Source: Lacisediminihabitans sp040549525 (lineage in GTDB: Bacteria > Actinomycetota > Actinomycetes > Actinomycetales > Microbacteriaceae). From it: DNA of 64,000 nt. Shown piece by piece: positions 1-8,398 of this stretch (the first letter of the stretch is position 1; the number at the start of each line of letters is the position of its first letter). The stretch lies in NCBI RefSeq assembly GCF_040549525.1, contig NZ_JBEPTM010000005.1:1-64000 (forward strand), given 5' to 3'. A model generated the notes under the pieces. That model was not told where the DNA came from and made no database searches. It worked only from the letters and a program-made list of their open reading frames with translations. The position numbers and the translations under genes are program-made.

Positions 1-1
1 T

Positions 2-376
2 AGTCGTTACTCACTGACCATCCCACGGTGGCTCTTCACGTCGACCATCCAACGCTCGAAACCCCGAAAACCACACCACTCCCGGGGACGCAACCCCCAG
101 TCTCAGGTCTGTGTTCTGGGTGAGCGGTGGATCGACCTGCTTATCGGGGATCGGCTCGCGATCGAGATCGACGGCGCCGCAAAGTACACGCAGGACATGA
201 GTCCCGGTGAAGTGGCCCGCCGAGTGGACGCAGATCGCGTGCGCGACGCGTTCCTCGAAGCCCTCGGATATCACGTCATCCGGCTCAGCTATCGGATGAT
301 CGTCTTCGACTGGCCCGCGACCCTCGCGATGATCCAGGCTGTCATCGAGCGCGGGGACCACTTGTCCCGTCGCTGA
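2..376 (+). CDS. C-terminal part of a DUF559/PD-(D/E)XK-like protein (5' partial)
   Basis: The frame is open from the window edge to the TGA at 374-376. The second half reads as the C-terminal core common in actinobacterial DUF559 (Vsr-like endonuclease fold) proteins: a WIDLLIGDRLAIEIDG strand pair with the usual acidic residues, an R-V-D-A-D-R-V-R-D helix, then LGYHVIRLSYR and a terminal helix. The first 35 codons are rich in Pro, Arg and His and do not resemble the family, so the gene may be frameshifted or start inside the window. Such domains occur alone or fused to AbiEi-like antitoxin domains. Function is not established; a nuclease-fold role is family inference only. Confidence 0.5.
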   Translation, partial: SRYSLTIPRWLFTSTIQRSKPRKPHHSRGRNPQSQVCVLGERWIDLLIGDRLAIEIDGAAKYTQDMSPGEVARRVDADRVRDAFLEALGYHVIRLSYRMIVFDWPATLAMIQAVIERGDHLSRR

Positions 377-449
377 TCGCTCCGTCTTCGTGAGGGCGCT
401 GGCGAGGCGCGCCCGCATCTCTCAGCGAGGGGCAGCAGCATCCGTGTCA

Positions 450-525
450 GAAATCCATGCCATCCGGGAGAGGGGCGGCGCGTTGCGCGCGACACACCGC
501 ATCGATTCCGAATGGCATGGATTTC
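450..525. repeat. 14-nt perfect inverted repeat
   Basis: The arms GAAATCCATGCCAT (450-463) and ATGGCATGGATTTC (512-525) are exact reverse complements separated by 48 nt. The spacer has its own GCGCG-rich self-complementary stretch. The repeat lies in the 264-nt gap between the DUF559 tail and the fadB terminator. No transposase or flanking duplication is visible, so its origin is unknown. Confidence 0.7.
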
Positions 526-587
526 GCGCAGGGGGAGGCACGGTCGGGTCGGCGGATGCGACGTGACGGATTCTGCGCGGCCGCCGA

Positions 588-626
588 CGATCACAGGCCC
601 GCCGTGTACCGACGGGCCTGTGATCG
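588..626 (-). terminator. Terminator-like hairpin downstream of fadB
   Basis: A perfect 14-bp stem pairs CGATCACAGGCCCG (588-601) with CGGGCCTGTGATCG (613-626) around an 11-nt loop. It sits 15 nt past the fadB stop codon. There is no long U tract, as is usual in high-GC actinobacteria. Confidence 0.7.
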
Positions 627-640
627 TGCTTCGCGACGGA

Positions 641-2779
641 CTACGAGACTCCGCGCAACACCGGGTGATGGAAGGTGTCGTTGAAGACCCGCTCCGAGGC
701 GCCGACCCGGTCGAGGTAGGGAGTGACGCCCCCCATCTGGAACGGATAGCCCGCGCCGAGGATCAGGCAGAGATCGATGTCTTCCGCAGCCTCGACGACG
801 TGGCTCTCGAGCATGCGGTGTACCTCGTCCGCCAGACCGTCCTCGAGGCGGGTGCGAAGTTCCTCGGCCGTCGTCGGCGTCGTGCCCCCGGCAACGATGG
901 CGCGAGCCTTCTTGTCGATTCCGGTGACCTTCCCCTTGGAATCGCGTTCGAAGATGTGACCGAGTTCGGCGAGTTTGTGCAGGTTCTCGCTCTCGAAGAA
1001 CCGCTCGGGGAAGGCCGCGTGGTGGGTGTCGAGCACGTGTGCCCCCACCTTGAGGCCGACGAGCTCGAGCAGCTCGAACGGGGTCATCGGAAGGCCGAAC
1101 GGTTTGGTCGACTCCTCGACGACCTCGAACGGAGTCCCGGTGTCGACCGCGTGCATCGCCTCGCCGAGCACCTTCGCGAGAATGCGGTTGACCACGAAGC
1201 CGGGAGTGTCCGTCGTGATCACCGCGTTCTTGAAGAGCTTTGCGGCGGTCACCATCGCAGTTGACAGCGTCGCATCATCTGTCTGCGGGGTCTTGACGAC
1301 CTCCACGAGCGGCATCACGGCCACGGGGTTGAAGAAGTGGAAGCCCACGAGGCGTTCCGGATGCTTCAGGTCGGCACCGATCTGCTCGACAGAGAGCGAG
1401 GAGGTGTTGGTCGCGAGCACGGCTGTCTCGGAGATGTACTGCTCCACATCGGCGAAGACGGCCTGCTTGACTCCGAGCTCCTCGAAAACGGCCTCGATCA
1501 CCCAGTCGCAGGCGGCGAAGTCGGCCTTGTCGGTGGTACCGGTGACGAGCGCCTTGAGGCGGTTCGCCTCATCCGGTGAGATGCGCTTCTTGCCCAGGAG
1601 GGCGTCGATCTCGTCATGGATGTAGGCCACACCCTTGTCGACCCGTGCCTGGTCGAGGTCGGTGATCACCACGGGCACCTTGAGGCGGCGCACGAAGAGC
1701 AGCGCGAACTGGCTGGCCATGAGGCCAGCGCCGATCACGCCGACCTGGGTCACCGGCTTCGCCAGAGCCTTGTCCGGAGCTCCCGCCGGACGCTTGGTGC
1801 GCTTCTGCACCAGGTTGAATGCGTAGATGCTCGCCTTGAACTGGTCGCCGGAGATGAGTTCGGCGAGAGCCTCATCCTCTGCGGCGAAACCGGTGGCCCG
1901 GTCGGTGTTCTTCGCCGCCTTGAGCAGCTCGAGAGCCTTGTACGGAGACTTCGCGACCCGGCCGATGCGGCTCTCGAGCATCTTGGTGGCTACCCCGATG
2001 GCGATGTCCCATTTCACGGCGCGTTCGATCTTGCCGGGGGTATTCGCGCGCTTCACGGTGGTGGTTCCGGAGATCACGCCGTCGGCCCACGCTATGGAGT
2101 TCTCGAGGAACGACACAGAGTCGAAGATGGCATCCGCGATCCCGAGGTCGAAGACCTCCTGTCCCTTGAGCATGCGGTTGTTCTTCAGGGGGTTCTCGAT
2201 GACCACCTTGAGCGCGTTCTCGATGCCGATGAGGTTCGGAAGCAGCCAGGCCCCGCCCCAGCCGGGGATGATGCCGAGGAAGACCTCGGGAAGGGCAACA
2301 CCGGGAGTGTTGCGGTCGACGGTGCGATAGTCCGCGTTGAGTCCGATTTCGAGGCCACCACCGAGCGCGAGCCCGTTGATGAATACGAAGCTCGGCACAG
2401 CGATACCGTTCAGCTTGCCGAGGGCGTAGTGGCCCAGCTCGGCCATCTGCTTTCCGACCGCCCGGCTCGTGATCGCGCCCACCTTCGAGAGGTCGGCGCC
2501 GGCGGCGAGGAAGAAGGGCTTTCCGGTGACGGCGACACCGGCGATCTCCCCGCGGGAGGCTCGCTCTCTCAGCGTGTCGAGAGTCGACGCGAACTCGATC
2601 AGCGTGACGGGGCCCAGCGTGGTGGGACGGGTGTGGTCACGCCCGTTGTCCAGGGTGACGAGGGCGAGAGTGCGGCCGCCCGAGATCGGGATGTCCCGAA
2701 CGTAAGAGTGGGTGACCACCTCATCGTCGGATGCCGCGATCAGTTCAGCGAAACGGCTCTGCGTTGCGACGTCGGTCAT
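641..2779 (-). CDS. fadB: Fatty-acid oxidation complex alpha subunit: enoyl-CoA hydratase / 3-hydroxyacyl-CoA dehydrogenase
   Basis: The 712-aa protein catalyses the hydration and NAD-dependent dehydrogenation steps of beta-oxidation. Residues about 30-270 form the crotonase domain, with the oxyanion-hole region AGADL near 93 and GLALGGGLE near 137-144. A Rossmann dinucleotide fold begins at VGVIGAGLM (about 346-354), followed by the dehydrogenase HFFNPV motif and C-terminal helical domains. The start is the ATG at 2779, which overlaps the fadA stop in an ATGA, so translation is coupled. An upstream in-frame extension lies wholly inside fadA and is rejected. A hairpin follows the stop. Confidence 0.95.
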   Translation of the reverse strand: MTDVATQSRFAELIAASDDEVVTHSYVRDIPISGGRTLALVTLDNGRDHTRPTTLGPVTLIEFASTLDTLRERASRGEIAGVAVTGKPFFLAAGADLSKVGAITSRAVGKQMAELGHYALGKLNGIAVPSFVFINGLALGGGLEIGLNADYRTVDRNTPGVALPEVFLGIIPGWGGAWLLPNLIGIENALKVVIENPLKNNRMLKGQEVFDLGIADAIFDSVSFLENSIAWADGVISGTTTVKRANTPGKIERAVKWDIAIGVATKMLESRIGRVAKSPYKALELLKAAKNTDRATGFAAEDEALAELISGDQFKASIYAFNLVQKRTKRPAGAPDKALAKPVTQVGVIGAGLMASQFALLFVRRLKVPVVITDLDQARVDKGVAYIHDEIDALLGKKRISPDEANRLKALVTGTTDKADFAACDWVIEAVFEELGVKQAVFADVEQYISETAVLATNTSSLSVEQIGADLKHPERLVGFHFFNPVAVMPLVEVVKTPQTDDATLSTAMVTAAKLFKNAVITTDTPGFVVNRILAKVLGEAMHAVDTGTPFEVVEESTKPFGLPMTPFELLELVGLKVGAHVLDTHHAAFPERFFESENLHKLAELGHIFERDSKGKVTGIDKKARAIVAGGTTPTTAEELRTRLEDGLADEVHRMLESHVVEAAEDIDLCLILGAGYPFQMGGVTPYLDRVGASERVFNDTFHHPVLRGVS

Positions 2780-3981
2780 TTCTTCTTCTTCTTTCCGTCG
2801 AAGTACGGGTTCTCCCAGATGACGGATCCGCCCTGGCCGAGGCCGACGCACATCGCGGTCAGGCCGTAGCGCACGTCCGGGCGTTCCTTGAACTGTGCGG
2901 CGAGCTGGATCATCAGGCGCACGCCGGAGGAGGCGAGCGGATGGCCCATGGCGATCGCGCCACCCCACTGGTTGACCCGGGGGTCGTCATCGGCGATGCC
3001 GAAGTGATCGAGAAAGGACAGCACCTGCACGGCGAATGCCTCGTTCAGCTCGAAGAGGCCGATGTCGGTGATCGACAGTCCCGCCTTCTTCAGGGCCTTC
3101 TCGGTGGATGGCACCGGTCCGATGCCCATGATCTCCGGCTCGACGCCGGCGAAGGCGAAGCTCACGAGCTTCATCTTCGCGGTGAGTCCGAGTTCCCGAG
3201 CGGCGGACTCGCTCGCCAGAAGGCTGATGGTGGCACCGTCGTTGAGACCGGACGCATTGCCGGCCGTGACCCGTCCGTGCGGGCGGAACGGAGTCTTCAG
3301 TCCGGCGAGTCCCTCGAGGGTCGTCTCCGGACGCAGCGCCTCGTCGCGGGTGGCGAGACCCCAGCCGGACTCGGAGCGCACCGACACGGGGATCAGGTCG
3401 GGCTGCAGCTTGCCGTTGTCGTAGGCCGCGGCCGCCTTCTGCTGGCTCGCCAGGGCGAAGCGGTCGGAGCGCTCCTTGGTGAGCTGGGGAAAACGGTCGT
3501 GGATGCGCTCGGCGGTGGAACCCATGTTGAGGGCCTCTCCGCTCACGAGCTTCTCCGAGAGGAAGCGTGGGTTGGGATCCGCCCCGAAACCCATCGGATG
3601 ACGGCCCATGTGCTCGACGCCGCCCGCGAGGGCGAGGTCGTAGGCCCCGAACGCGATGCCTCCGGCCAGCGTGGTGACCGAGGTCATCGCCCCGGCGCAC
3701 ATGCGGTCGATGGCGAAACCGGGGACCGACTTCGGCAGGCCCGCCAGGAGCGCGGCCGTGCGGCCGAGGGTCAGGCCCTGGTCGCCCTGCTGCGTGGTCG
3801 CGGCGATGGCGACCTCGTCGATCCGGTCGTGGGGAACATCGGGGTTGCGCTCGAGCAGGCCGACCATGGCCTTGACGACCAGGTCGTCCGCTCGGGTGTT
3901 CCAGTACATTCCCTTTTCGCCCGCGCGTCCGAACGGGGTGCGAACCCCATCGACGAACACGACTTCATGTCTCTCGGCCAC
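2776..3981 (-). CDS. fadA: Acetyl-CoA C-acyltransferase (3-ketoacyl-CoA thiolase)
   Basis: The 401-aa thiolase releases acetyl-CoA in the last step of beta-oxidation and partners the downstream alpha subunit. The nucleophilic Cys95 lies in AIDRMCAGAMTS. The C-terminal GHPLA histidine and the second cysteine in AMCVGLGQGG are present. Length is normal. The protein ends in five lysines; the purine-rich codons for this tail directly precede the fadB ATG and may act as its ribosome-binding region. The order fadA-fadB is typical of actinobacteria. Confidence 0.95.
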   Translation of the reverse strand: MAERHEVVFVDGVRTPFGRAGEKGMYWNTRADDLVVKAMVGLLERNPDVPHDRIDEVAIAATTQQGDQGLTLGRTAALLAGLPKSVPGFAIDRMCAGAMTSVTTLAGGIAFGAYDLALAGGVEHMGRHPMGFGADPNPRFLSEKLVSGEALNMGSTAERIHDRFPQLTKERSDRFALASQQKAAAAYDNGKLQPDLIPVSVRSESGWGLATRDEALRPETTLEGLAGLKTPFRPHGRVTAGNASGLNDGATISLLASESAARELGLTAKMKLVSFAFAGVEPEIMGIGPVPSTEKALKKAGLSITDIGLFELNEAFAVQVLSFLDHFGIADDDPRVNQWGGAIAMGHPLASSGVRLMIQLAAQFKERPDVRYGLTAMCVGLGQGGSVIWENPYFDGKKKKK

Positions 3982-4058
3982 AGTGCCTCTTTTCGCTCAT
4001 AGGTAACGGGAAAAAGCCTAAACCGGCGAAAATCGCGTCGAGAATCGTTTGACTGTTC

Positions 4059-5396
4059 CTACGAAGCGGTCTCGACGCCCGGTTCGATCGTTTGGCTGGC
4101 ATCGACAAAGGCATCGAGGATCACCTGTGCGATAGCGTCAACCTGCCAGGCGCGCGCGCCCAAGCCGGCCAGGGCCGAAGTGACGCTCTCGAGCTCGAGT
4201 GGCTCGGGGGGAGTCCAGGCGAGACGGCGGAGCAGCTCCGGAGTCAGCAGATTCTCGACGGGGATGTCGACCTCGGCCGAGACCACGGCGATCGCGGCGC
4301 GAGCCGACTTCAAGCGTTTGTCGGCTACGGGGTTCCGATCGCTCCACACTCGTGGCGGCGGTATCGTCTCGCTCGCGACCCGGAGCGCGGGCAGATCTTC
4401 GGTGGCGCGTCCCGCCTCGATCGCGGCCCACCAGCGCGGAAGCTCCGAGCGGCTCGCGCGACCGTTGAATTCGCGCAGGGATGCGAGACCGTGGCGGGAC
4501 TCCGGCATCGCCTTCGCTGCGGCGATGAGCGACGCATCCGGGACGAGTCGTCCCGGGGCGGTGTCGATCTCGCGGGCGAAGGCGTCGCGGGCCTCCCAGA
4601 GTTCGCGAGCGACGGCGAGATTTCGGGCGCCGCGCACGCTGTGCAGTCCAGAGAGGCGTCGCCAGGCGTCTCCGGTGACGACCTTGGCCTCGCGGGCGAG
4701 CACTGCGGCGAATTCTTGCTCGGCGATGTGGGACTTGCCGGCGGTCTCGAGGAGGGCGGCCATCGCGTCCCTGAGGTCGGGGAGCAACTCGACATCGAGC
4801 GCCGCATAGACGAGCCAGGACTGGGGCAGTGGTCGGGTCGACCAGTCCGCCGCCGAGTGTTCTTTGGCCAGGTGGATGCCGAGGAGGTCTTCGACGACGG
4901 TGCCGAGTCCGACCCGGGGGAGGCCGGCGAGGCGCGCGCCGAGCTCTGTGTCGAAGATGCGGGAAGGATCGAGCCCCACCTCGCGCAGGCACGCGAGGTC
5001 CTGGCTCGCGGCGTGCAGGATCCATTCCTCGTCACGGATGGCCGCGTCGAGTTCCGCGAAGGACCCGATGGCCGGCGGATCGAAGAGGAAAACGCCGGAA
5101 CCGCGGCGGAAGATCTGGATGAGGTACGCGCGCTGGGAATAGCGGAAGCCCGAAGCGCGCTCGGCATCGATGGCGATCGGACCGTGGCCAGCCACAATGG
5201 CCGCGACAGCCTCGAGATATTCCTCACGGGACTCGATGACGTGCACTTCGACGTGGGGCGCCTGTTCCGGTTCGACCCGGGCTTCGGTGTCGGATTCGAC
5301 GGGAGGCGCGACCTCTGGCACGCTCACCGGCGCATCGGCGCGGGCCTGGTACTCCGTACCGTCGAGAAACACCGGTTCTCTTCCGGTGTCGCTCAC
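4059..5396 (-). CDS. rnd: Ribonuclease D family 3'-5' exoribonuclease with HRDC domain
   Basis: The 445-aa protein has a DEDDy exonuclease core: D and E in AIDAERASGFRYSQRAYLIQ, D in HAASQDLACL, and Y/D in YAALDVELLPDL. An HRDC-type helical region and a second helical repeat follow, as in actinobacterial RNase D. The expected role is 3' trimming of tRNA and other stable RNAs. GTG at 5396 is chosen because it overlaps the stop of the upstream DUF3000 gene as GTGA; a longer reading would sit inside that gene. RNase D beside DUF3000 is a conserved pair (Rv2681/Rv2680 in Mycobacterium tuberculosis). Confidence 0.9.
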   Translation of the reverse strand: MSDTGREPVFLDGTEYQARADAPVSVPEVAPPVESDTEARVEPEQAPHVEVHVIESREEYLEAVAAIVAGHGPIAIDAERASGFRYSQRAYLIQIFRRGSGVFLFDPPAIGSFAELDAAIRDEEWILHAASQDLACLREVGLDPSRIFDTELGARLAGLPRVGLGTVVEDLLGIHLAKEHSAADWSTRPLPQSWLVYAALDVELLPDLRDAMAALLETAGKSHIAEQEFAAVLAREAKVVTGDAWRRLSGLHSVRGARNLAVARELWEARDAFAREIDTAPGRLVPDASLIAAAKAMPESRHGLASLREFNGRASRSELPRWWAAIEAGRATEDLPALRVASETIPPPRVWSDRNPVADKRLKSARAAIAVVSAEVDIPVENLLTPELLRRLAWTPPEPLELESVTSALAGLGARAWQVDAIAQVILDAFVDASQTIEPGVETAS

Positions 5397-5992
5397 GTCC
5401 GATCTCTGCGGGCCGCTAGCACACTCACTCCTTCGACAGCCGGCGGCAGTCCCGCCAGCATGCACAGCAATTCACCCCAGCCTTCCACATGTGAGCCGAT
5501 GTCGTGGGCATCGAGGGGAGTCCAGGACGCGCGAAGCTCGATTTGCGCCCCGTCCCCCTGCGCGGCGAGTTCGCCGAAGCCGGTGGAAATGATGCGGGTG
5601 GCCGTGCCCGATTCCGCCGTGTATTGGGCGCCGCGCGCTTCGAGCGCATCGACGAGCCAGGACCACGTGACATCCGCAAGGAAGGGGTCGAGGCCGATAT
5701 CGCTCTCGAGCGGAGCCTGCGCGTAACAGACGACCCGGAACACACCGCCCCACGCTTCCGGGGCCGAGGGGTCGTAGAGGAGGATGAATCGGCCGGTGCC
5801 GAGATCGGAGTCCGAGTTGTGCCTGGCCGGGGTGACATCCGCGGCGAGCGCGACGCTGTACGGTGCGAGATCCCCACCGGGAGAGGGAATCTCGGTGAGC
5901 ACGAGCTCCGAACGGAGCGAAGCCCGGCGGACTGCATCGAGCGCGGCGCGGAACGCGGCCGGCTCCGGTTGACCTGCGGCGGTTTCGGGCAC
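5393..5992 (-). CDS. DUF3000 family protein
   Basis: The 199-aa soluble protein has the family's recognisable blocks: FRAALDAVRRASLRSEL, GRFILLYDPSAPEAWGG, FRVVCYAQAPLESDIGLDPFL and W-L-DAL. Biochemical function is unknown. Constant linkage to RNase D suggests an RNA-related or shared regulatory role, which is inference. The start is GTG at 5992 with no Shine-Dalgarno. A -10-like TAGTCT on the minus strand ends 6 nt before it, so the transcript is probably leaderless. It is divergent from the hydrolase gene at 6015. Confidence 0.85.
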   Translation of the reverse strand: MPETAAGQPEPAAFRAALDAVRRASLRSELVLTEIPSPGGDLAPYSVALAADVTPARHNSDSDLGTGRFILLYDPSAPEAWGGVFRVVCYAQAPLESDIGLDPFLADVTWSWLVDALEARGAQYTAESGTATRIISTGFGELAAQGDGAQIELRASWTPLDAHDIGSHVEGWGELLCMLAGLPPAVEGVSVLAARRDRT

Positions 5993-5998
5993 GAGTGA

Positions 5999-6008
5999 AG
6001 ACTAAAGT
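5999..6008. promoter_or_regulatory. Shared bidirectional -10 element between DUF3000 and hydrolase genes
   Basis: The 10-mer AGACTAAAGT contains TAAAGT on the plus strand (6003-6008) and TAGTCT on the minus strand (5999-6004), overlapping by the central TA. Each hexamer is followed by 6 nt and then a GTG start (6015 plus, 5992 minus). Both mRNAs would begin at or next to the start codon. No clear -35 is seen on either side. Confidence 0.5.
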
Positions 6009-6014
6009 TCCCCT

Positions 6015-7199
6015 GTGGCAGATTCCCGAAGGCACGCCGTCAAAGCATTTCCGTGGATTGCTGTCGCCGCCGCTTCACTTGGTGCCATTGCGTCAATCGC
6101 GACCCTCACCGTGGCCGGCGTGACACTGGTGGTCGCGCGCACGGTCGTCACGCCTCCGAAGCGCCGACCGGAGGACACCCGCATCCTCTCGGTGGATGGT
6201 GCCGGAGACCTCATCACGCTGTCGTCGACCGCGGATTCCCGCCTTCCGGGCGAGTACAGCCTGTTCTTCGCCGACGGGGGAGGCCACGCGCGGGTCGGGG
6301 ACATCGTCGCGGAGACACCGGAGACCGTCATCCGCCGACTGCTCGCGGTGGATCGGGGGGATCTGGCTCACGCACGTCGTGGCCGGTTCAGCGGGTGGTT
6401 CTACATCGGCCCCGCCGACCTCGGCTTCCCGTTCCAGAATGTGGACATCCCCACGGAGCTCGGGCCCGCTCCCGCCTGGCTCGTGCCGGCCGAGGGACCG
6501 AGCACGCGCTGGGTGATCGAGGTTCACGGCCGGGCGGTGCGTCGCGAGGAGACCCTGAGGGCGGTCCCCGTGTTCCGGGCAGCCGGGTACACCTCGCTTC
6601 TGGTCTCCTACCGCAACGACGAGGATGCCCCGCCGAGCCCGGATGGGCGTTATGGCCTCGGCGACACGGAGTGGCACGACGTGGAGGCTGCCCTCCGGTA
6701 CGCCATCGATCACGGCGCAACGGATGTCGTGCTCATGGGCTGGTCGATGGGAGGGGCGACGGTACTGCAGACCCTCACCCGTTCCGAGCTCGCGGGGGTC
6801 GTGCGGGGCATCGTGCTGGACTCGCCGGTGATCGACTGGGTCACCGCGCTGCGCTTCCAGGGCGAGCTGCTCGGACTGCCGAACCCGATTCGCACGGGAG
6901 TGATCATGCTGCTTGGCATGAAGGGGGCGGGGCGGCTCACCGGTCAGCACGTGCCCATCGACCTGCCCCGGCTCGATTTCGTCCGTCGCTCCGCCGACCT
7001 GCACGTGCCCATCCTGCTCATGCACAGCGACGACGACGGATTCATCCCCTCGACAGCCTCGCTCGCCCTTGCGGCGGCCCGCCCGGACATCGTCAGTTAC
7101 GAGCGATTCACCGTCGCCGGTCACACGAAGCTGTGGAACTTCGATCGCGCACGCTGGAACGACGCGATCGCCCACTGGCTGCGCACGGCGCCGTTGTAG
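6015..7199 (+). CDS. Membrane-anchored alpha/beta hydrolase
   Basis: The 394-aa protein starts at GTG 6015. A single hydrophobic helix at about residues 12-42 should anchor it in the membrane, with the catalytic part from about 160 on. The nucleophile elbow GWSMGG places Ser244; the acid is in HSDDDGF and the histidine in AGHTKLW. The EVHGRAVRREETLR segment is typical of actinobacterial hydrolases annotated as peptidase or thioesterase-like. The substrate cannot be named. Transcription is probably leaderless from the shared -10 element. It is convergent with the RibD-like gene, 9 nt away. Confidence 0.85.
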   Translation: MADSRRHAVKAFPWIAVAAASLGAIASIATLTVAGVTLVVARTVVTPPKRRPEDTRILSVDGAGDLITLSSTADSRLPGEYSLFFADGGGHARVGDIVAETPETVIRRLLAVDRGDLAHARRGRFSGWFYIGPADLGFPFQNVDIPTELGPAPAWLVPAEGPSTRWVIEVHGRAVRREETLRAVPVFRAAGYTSLLVSYRNDEDAPPSPDGRYGLGDTEWHDVEAALRYAIDHGATDVVLMGWSMGGATVLQTLTRSELAGVVRGIVLDSPVIDWVTALRFQGELLGLPNPIRTGVIMLLGMKGAGRLTGQHVPIDLPRLDFVRRSADLHVPILLMHSDDDGFIPSTASLALAAARPDIVSYERFTVAGHTKLWNFDRARWNDAIAHWLRTAPL

Positions 7200-7208
7200 A
7201 GCGAGTCC

Positions 7209-7922
7209 TCAGTCCAGCACCCGCCAGCGCGCGTAGAGGGTGCTGGTGTCATCCACGAGCAGCTGCGTGAGCTCCAGCCGATGGGCGGCGATGGGGGCGG
7301 TACCGAGCAGGGGGAGCGACACCCCACCGATGGCGGGGCTTGTAGACAGGCAGAGCTCGTCGACGAGACCGGCCTCGAGCATCTGCGCCGCGAGCGAAGG
7401 CCCACCCTCGCAGACGATCCGGTGCAGTCCGCGCGCACGGAGGGCAGACACGATGTCGACGGCGGACATGCGCCCCGCGGCATCCGGAACGACGACGATT
7501 TCCGCCGCGGGAAGTGCGGCCCTGGCGGTCTCGGCGACTTCGGCCGGACACAGCACGAGGGGAGTGAACCGGTCGGGGGCGACGGCGAGTCGATGCCCAC
7601 CGAAATCCCCCGTGCTCGTGACGATGGCGAGGGGCGCCGTGCGGGGCAGTTGGTAGCCCTCGGCTCGAACGCTTGCGGCCCCCACCAGCACCACATCGCT
7701 GTCGCGCCGGATGACACCGAGGATCTTGCGATCCGCCCGATTGGTCAGCGTCTCCGAGGTGTCGTCTCCGCCGGCGGCGCTCCCGCCGACGCTCGCGACG
7801 AGGTTGATGCGCAGGGTGTCGGCTCCCGCGATCGCATAGAGTTCGCCGAGCCTGGCCCGCGCATCCGGCGATTCGATTTCTATCTCAGGGCCGGCCTCCG
7901 GGAACAGCCGCCTCACGATCAC
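7209..7922 (-). CDS. RibD C-terminal-like (pyrimidine reductase family) protein
   Basis: The 237-aa protein has the dihydrofolate-reductase-like fold of the RibD reductase domain: LRINLVASVGG near the N terminus, DRKILGVIRRDSDVVLVGAASV, and the nucleotide-binding IVCEGGPSLAAQ motif. The deaminase half of RibD is absent and no rib operon surrounds it, so a riboflavin role is uncertain. GTG 7922 overlaps the upstream SufE stop as GTGA; GTG 7916 is a possible alternative two codons in. The pairing with SufE suggests co-expression. Confidence 0.8.
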   Translation of the reverse strand: MIVRRLFPEAGPEIEIESPDARARLGELYAIAGADTLRINLVASVGGSAAGGDDTSETLTNRADRKILGVIRRDSDVVLVGAASVRAEGYQLPRTAPLAIVTSTGDFGGHRLAVAPDRFTPLVLCPAEVAETARAALPAAEIVVVPDAAGRMSAVDIVSALRARGLHRIVCEGGPSLAAQMLEAGLVDELCLSTSPAIGGVSLPLLGTAPIAAHRLELTQLLVDDTSTLYARWRVLD

Positions 7923-8359
7923 GCGGCGAGCCTCTCGCGCACCTGGCGCTTGGTGCGGGCGAGCATCGCTGTCATCCCGCGGATACGCAACAGGCTGACG
8001 GCCTCGGTGAGTCCGATGGTGTGGGGAAAGTCGTCGGGCACATCGAGCACCTGCTGGGCGGTGAGTCCCGAGAGACCCTGGGCGAGGATGGATGCGAAGC
8101 CCCGGGTCGTCGGAGCCTCTTTCGGCGCGGTCGCGTGCAGGTGCACGATCCCGTCGTCCGAGACCTCGACGAAGATGAACACGGGCGACTGGCATTCTAC
8201 GACCCGCTCCAGCAGGTCGGGGTGGTCGGCGTAGCGCGGCGGCAGCTCCGGCAGTTCATTGGCGAATTCGAGCAACAGGATGAGCCGATCGGCCTGGTCG
8301 AGCTCGAGGAAGTCCTCGCGGATCTGGGCGAGGGACTCGGGGAGTGCGCTGGTGGTCAT
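7919..8359 (-). CDS. sufE: SufE family sulfur-transfer protein
   Basis: The 146-aa protein is the size of SufE, which takes persulfide sulfur from a cysteine desulfurase. The acceptor is Cys56 in RVVECQSPVF, followed by the family's VHLHATAPKEAPTTRGFAS region and a C-terminal helix. ATG 8359 fits the family N terminus (MTTSALPESL). It lies just downstream of a sulfurtransferase gene on the same strand, so the two probably form a small sulfur-trafficking unit with the RibD-like gene. No desulfurase gene is in the window. Confidence 0.88.
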   Translation of the reverse strand: MTTSALPESLAQIREDFLELDQADRLILLLEFANELPELPPRYADHPDLLERVVECQSPVFIFVEVSDDGIVHLHATAPKEAPTTRGFASILAQGLSGLTAQQVLDVPDDFPHTIGLTEAVSLLRIRGMTAMLARTKRQVRERLAA

Positions 8360-8398
8360 AAGACTCCAGTATTCCATCCGCCGGAGCGGAGCCCGCCG

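Noticed and set aside
2780..2968. N-terminal extension of FadB by 63 codons
   Set aside because: The extension lies entirely within fadA in another frame, has shadow-type composition (many Arg and Pro), and the ATGA overlap gives a better start.
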